A DNA stretch of 64,000 nt from GCA-2693325 sp036343635. GTDB taxonomy: Bacteria; Latescibacterota; UBA2968; UBA8231. Position 1 is the first letter of the stretch, and each line of letters starts with the position of its first letter. The stretch is from contig JAYYVF010000067.1 in assembly GCA_036343635.1 (NCBI GenBank), positions 1 through 64,000 of the forward strand, given 5' to 3'. Of this stretch, positions 63,619 to 64,000 are shown piece after piece. Made by a program: the position numbers and the translations under genes. The notes beneath the pieces were generated by a model that made no database searches, was not told where the DNA came from, and saw nothing but the letters and a program-made list of their open reading frames with translations.

Positions 63619-63787
63619 ATTTTACTTTCACTTGCAAAAATATAGTTGTGGTACTTCACAGACGGCATTCCACTATTAACTCGTCCCACAACAATGCCTG
63701 AATACAAATACAACGCAGATTTGTAAATTTCGAATATCATTTAAATATCGGCAAAAACCATATTATTCATCACTAAAATTATTGCCG

Positions 63788-64000
63788 TTAATGACGATGC
63801 CCATGAACAGAACAATCAGGTTCTACTACATTCTCGCTGCAACAATCAACTAATTCCTCATCACAAGAAAGATCTTCATTCCCAATATTTTTCGAACCTT
63901 TATTAATAGAAGCTACTTCTATAAATTTTCTCGGTCCCAAACGCAAAAGGGACCCTAAAAACACTAAGAGAACAATTAATAGACACGCGCCATTAACTCC
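63788..64000 (-). CDS. Membrane protein with Cys/His-rich C-terminus (5' end beyond window)
   Basis: Only the last 70 residues are visible. A hydrophobic segment (ACLLIVLLVFLGSLLRLGP) is followed by a hydrophilic tail with LSCDEELVDCCSENVVEPDC and ending HGHRH. The Cys/His cluster suggests metal binding, perhaps a metal-efflux permease, but the fragment is too short for family assignment. Confidence 0.6.
   Translation of the reverse strand, partial: GVNGACLLIVLLVFLGSLLRLGPRKFIEVASINKGSKNIGNEDLSCDEELVDCCSENVVEPDCSVHGHRH

Noticed and set aside
1..64000. CRISPR arrays, insertion sequences, prophage or toxin-antitoxin modules
   Set aside because: Read for direct repeats, transposase or integrase motifs and small paired toxin/antitoxin genes; none found.

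Overview
The window is A+T-rich, densely coded bacterial DNA with no rRNA, phage, insertion sequence, plasmid or CRISPR array. The cell looks Gram-negative: there are TolC-like, MlaC-like and RND/MMPL export proteins and many lipoproteins. Several oxidative and catabolic families occur together: creatininase, paired enolase-superfamily enzymes, a PhyH-type dioxygenase, Gfo/Idh/MocA oxidoreductases, a sugar-phosphate isomerase-like protein and FG-GAP/TPR proteins. Together with GerW/YtfJ, LarC and Minf_1886-family genes, these recall uncultivated marine Latescibacterota/Poribacteria-like lineages. That placement is inference from gene content, since no phylogenetic marker was compared. Three of the four best promoters share the same hexamers, TTGACT-17-TATATT.

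Layout. 1-9.2 kb: partial creatininase, a 711-aa protein of unknown function, purF, class II aldolase, PII, then a small catabolic set (2-hydroxyacid dehydrogenase, amidohydrolase, threonine aldolase). 9.2-12 kb: polA. 12-18.1 kb: a six-gene minus-strand catabolic operon (two MDR dehydrogenases, beta-propeller, PhyH-like dioxygenase, two enolase-superfamily enzymes). It is preceded at 18.13-18.47 kb by a strong promoter, a highly structured untranslated stretch with a Ser-rich 13-codon ORF, and a perfect terminator hairpin. 18.6-25.5 kb: Gfo/Idh/MocA, metG, a divergent UvrA paralogue and a diheme cytochrome c.

25.5-38.2 kb is the most interesting region. Two divergent operons share one intergenic promoter region. 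The minus arm holds a flippase, a nucleotidyltransferase and a CDP-alcohol phosphotransferase. The plus arm holds a nucleotidyltransferase, a CDP-alcohol phosphotransferase, an HpnL/UPF0104-like membrane protein, a TolC-like protein, an MlaC-DUF3047 fusion, MlaC/HpnM, and an HpnN-like RND protein. I read it as a dedicated pathway that makes a polar lipid or phosphodiester head group and moves it to the outer membrane.

38.3-64 kb: tRNA-Gly(GCC); a large TPR/FG-GAP protein; a class A penicillin-binding protein; a three-gene MotE-like envelope operon; DUF2953-YtfJ; a frameshifted YdjM-like gene containing a tRNA-like segment; rlmN; an M23 peptidase; Minf_1886-larC; an isomerase-like protein; a split oligopeptide-type ABC transporter (binding protein and permease 1 on plus, permease 2 on minus); another Gfo/Idh/MocA protein; a TPR lipoprotein with a LolA/B-like lipoprotein; a cNMP-receiver protein; and the 3' end of a membrane protein.
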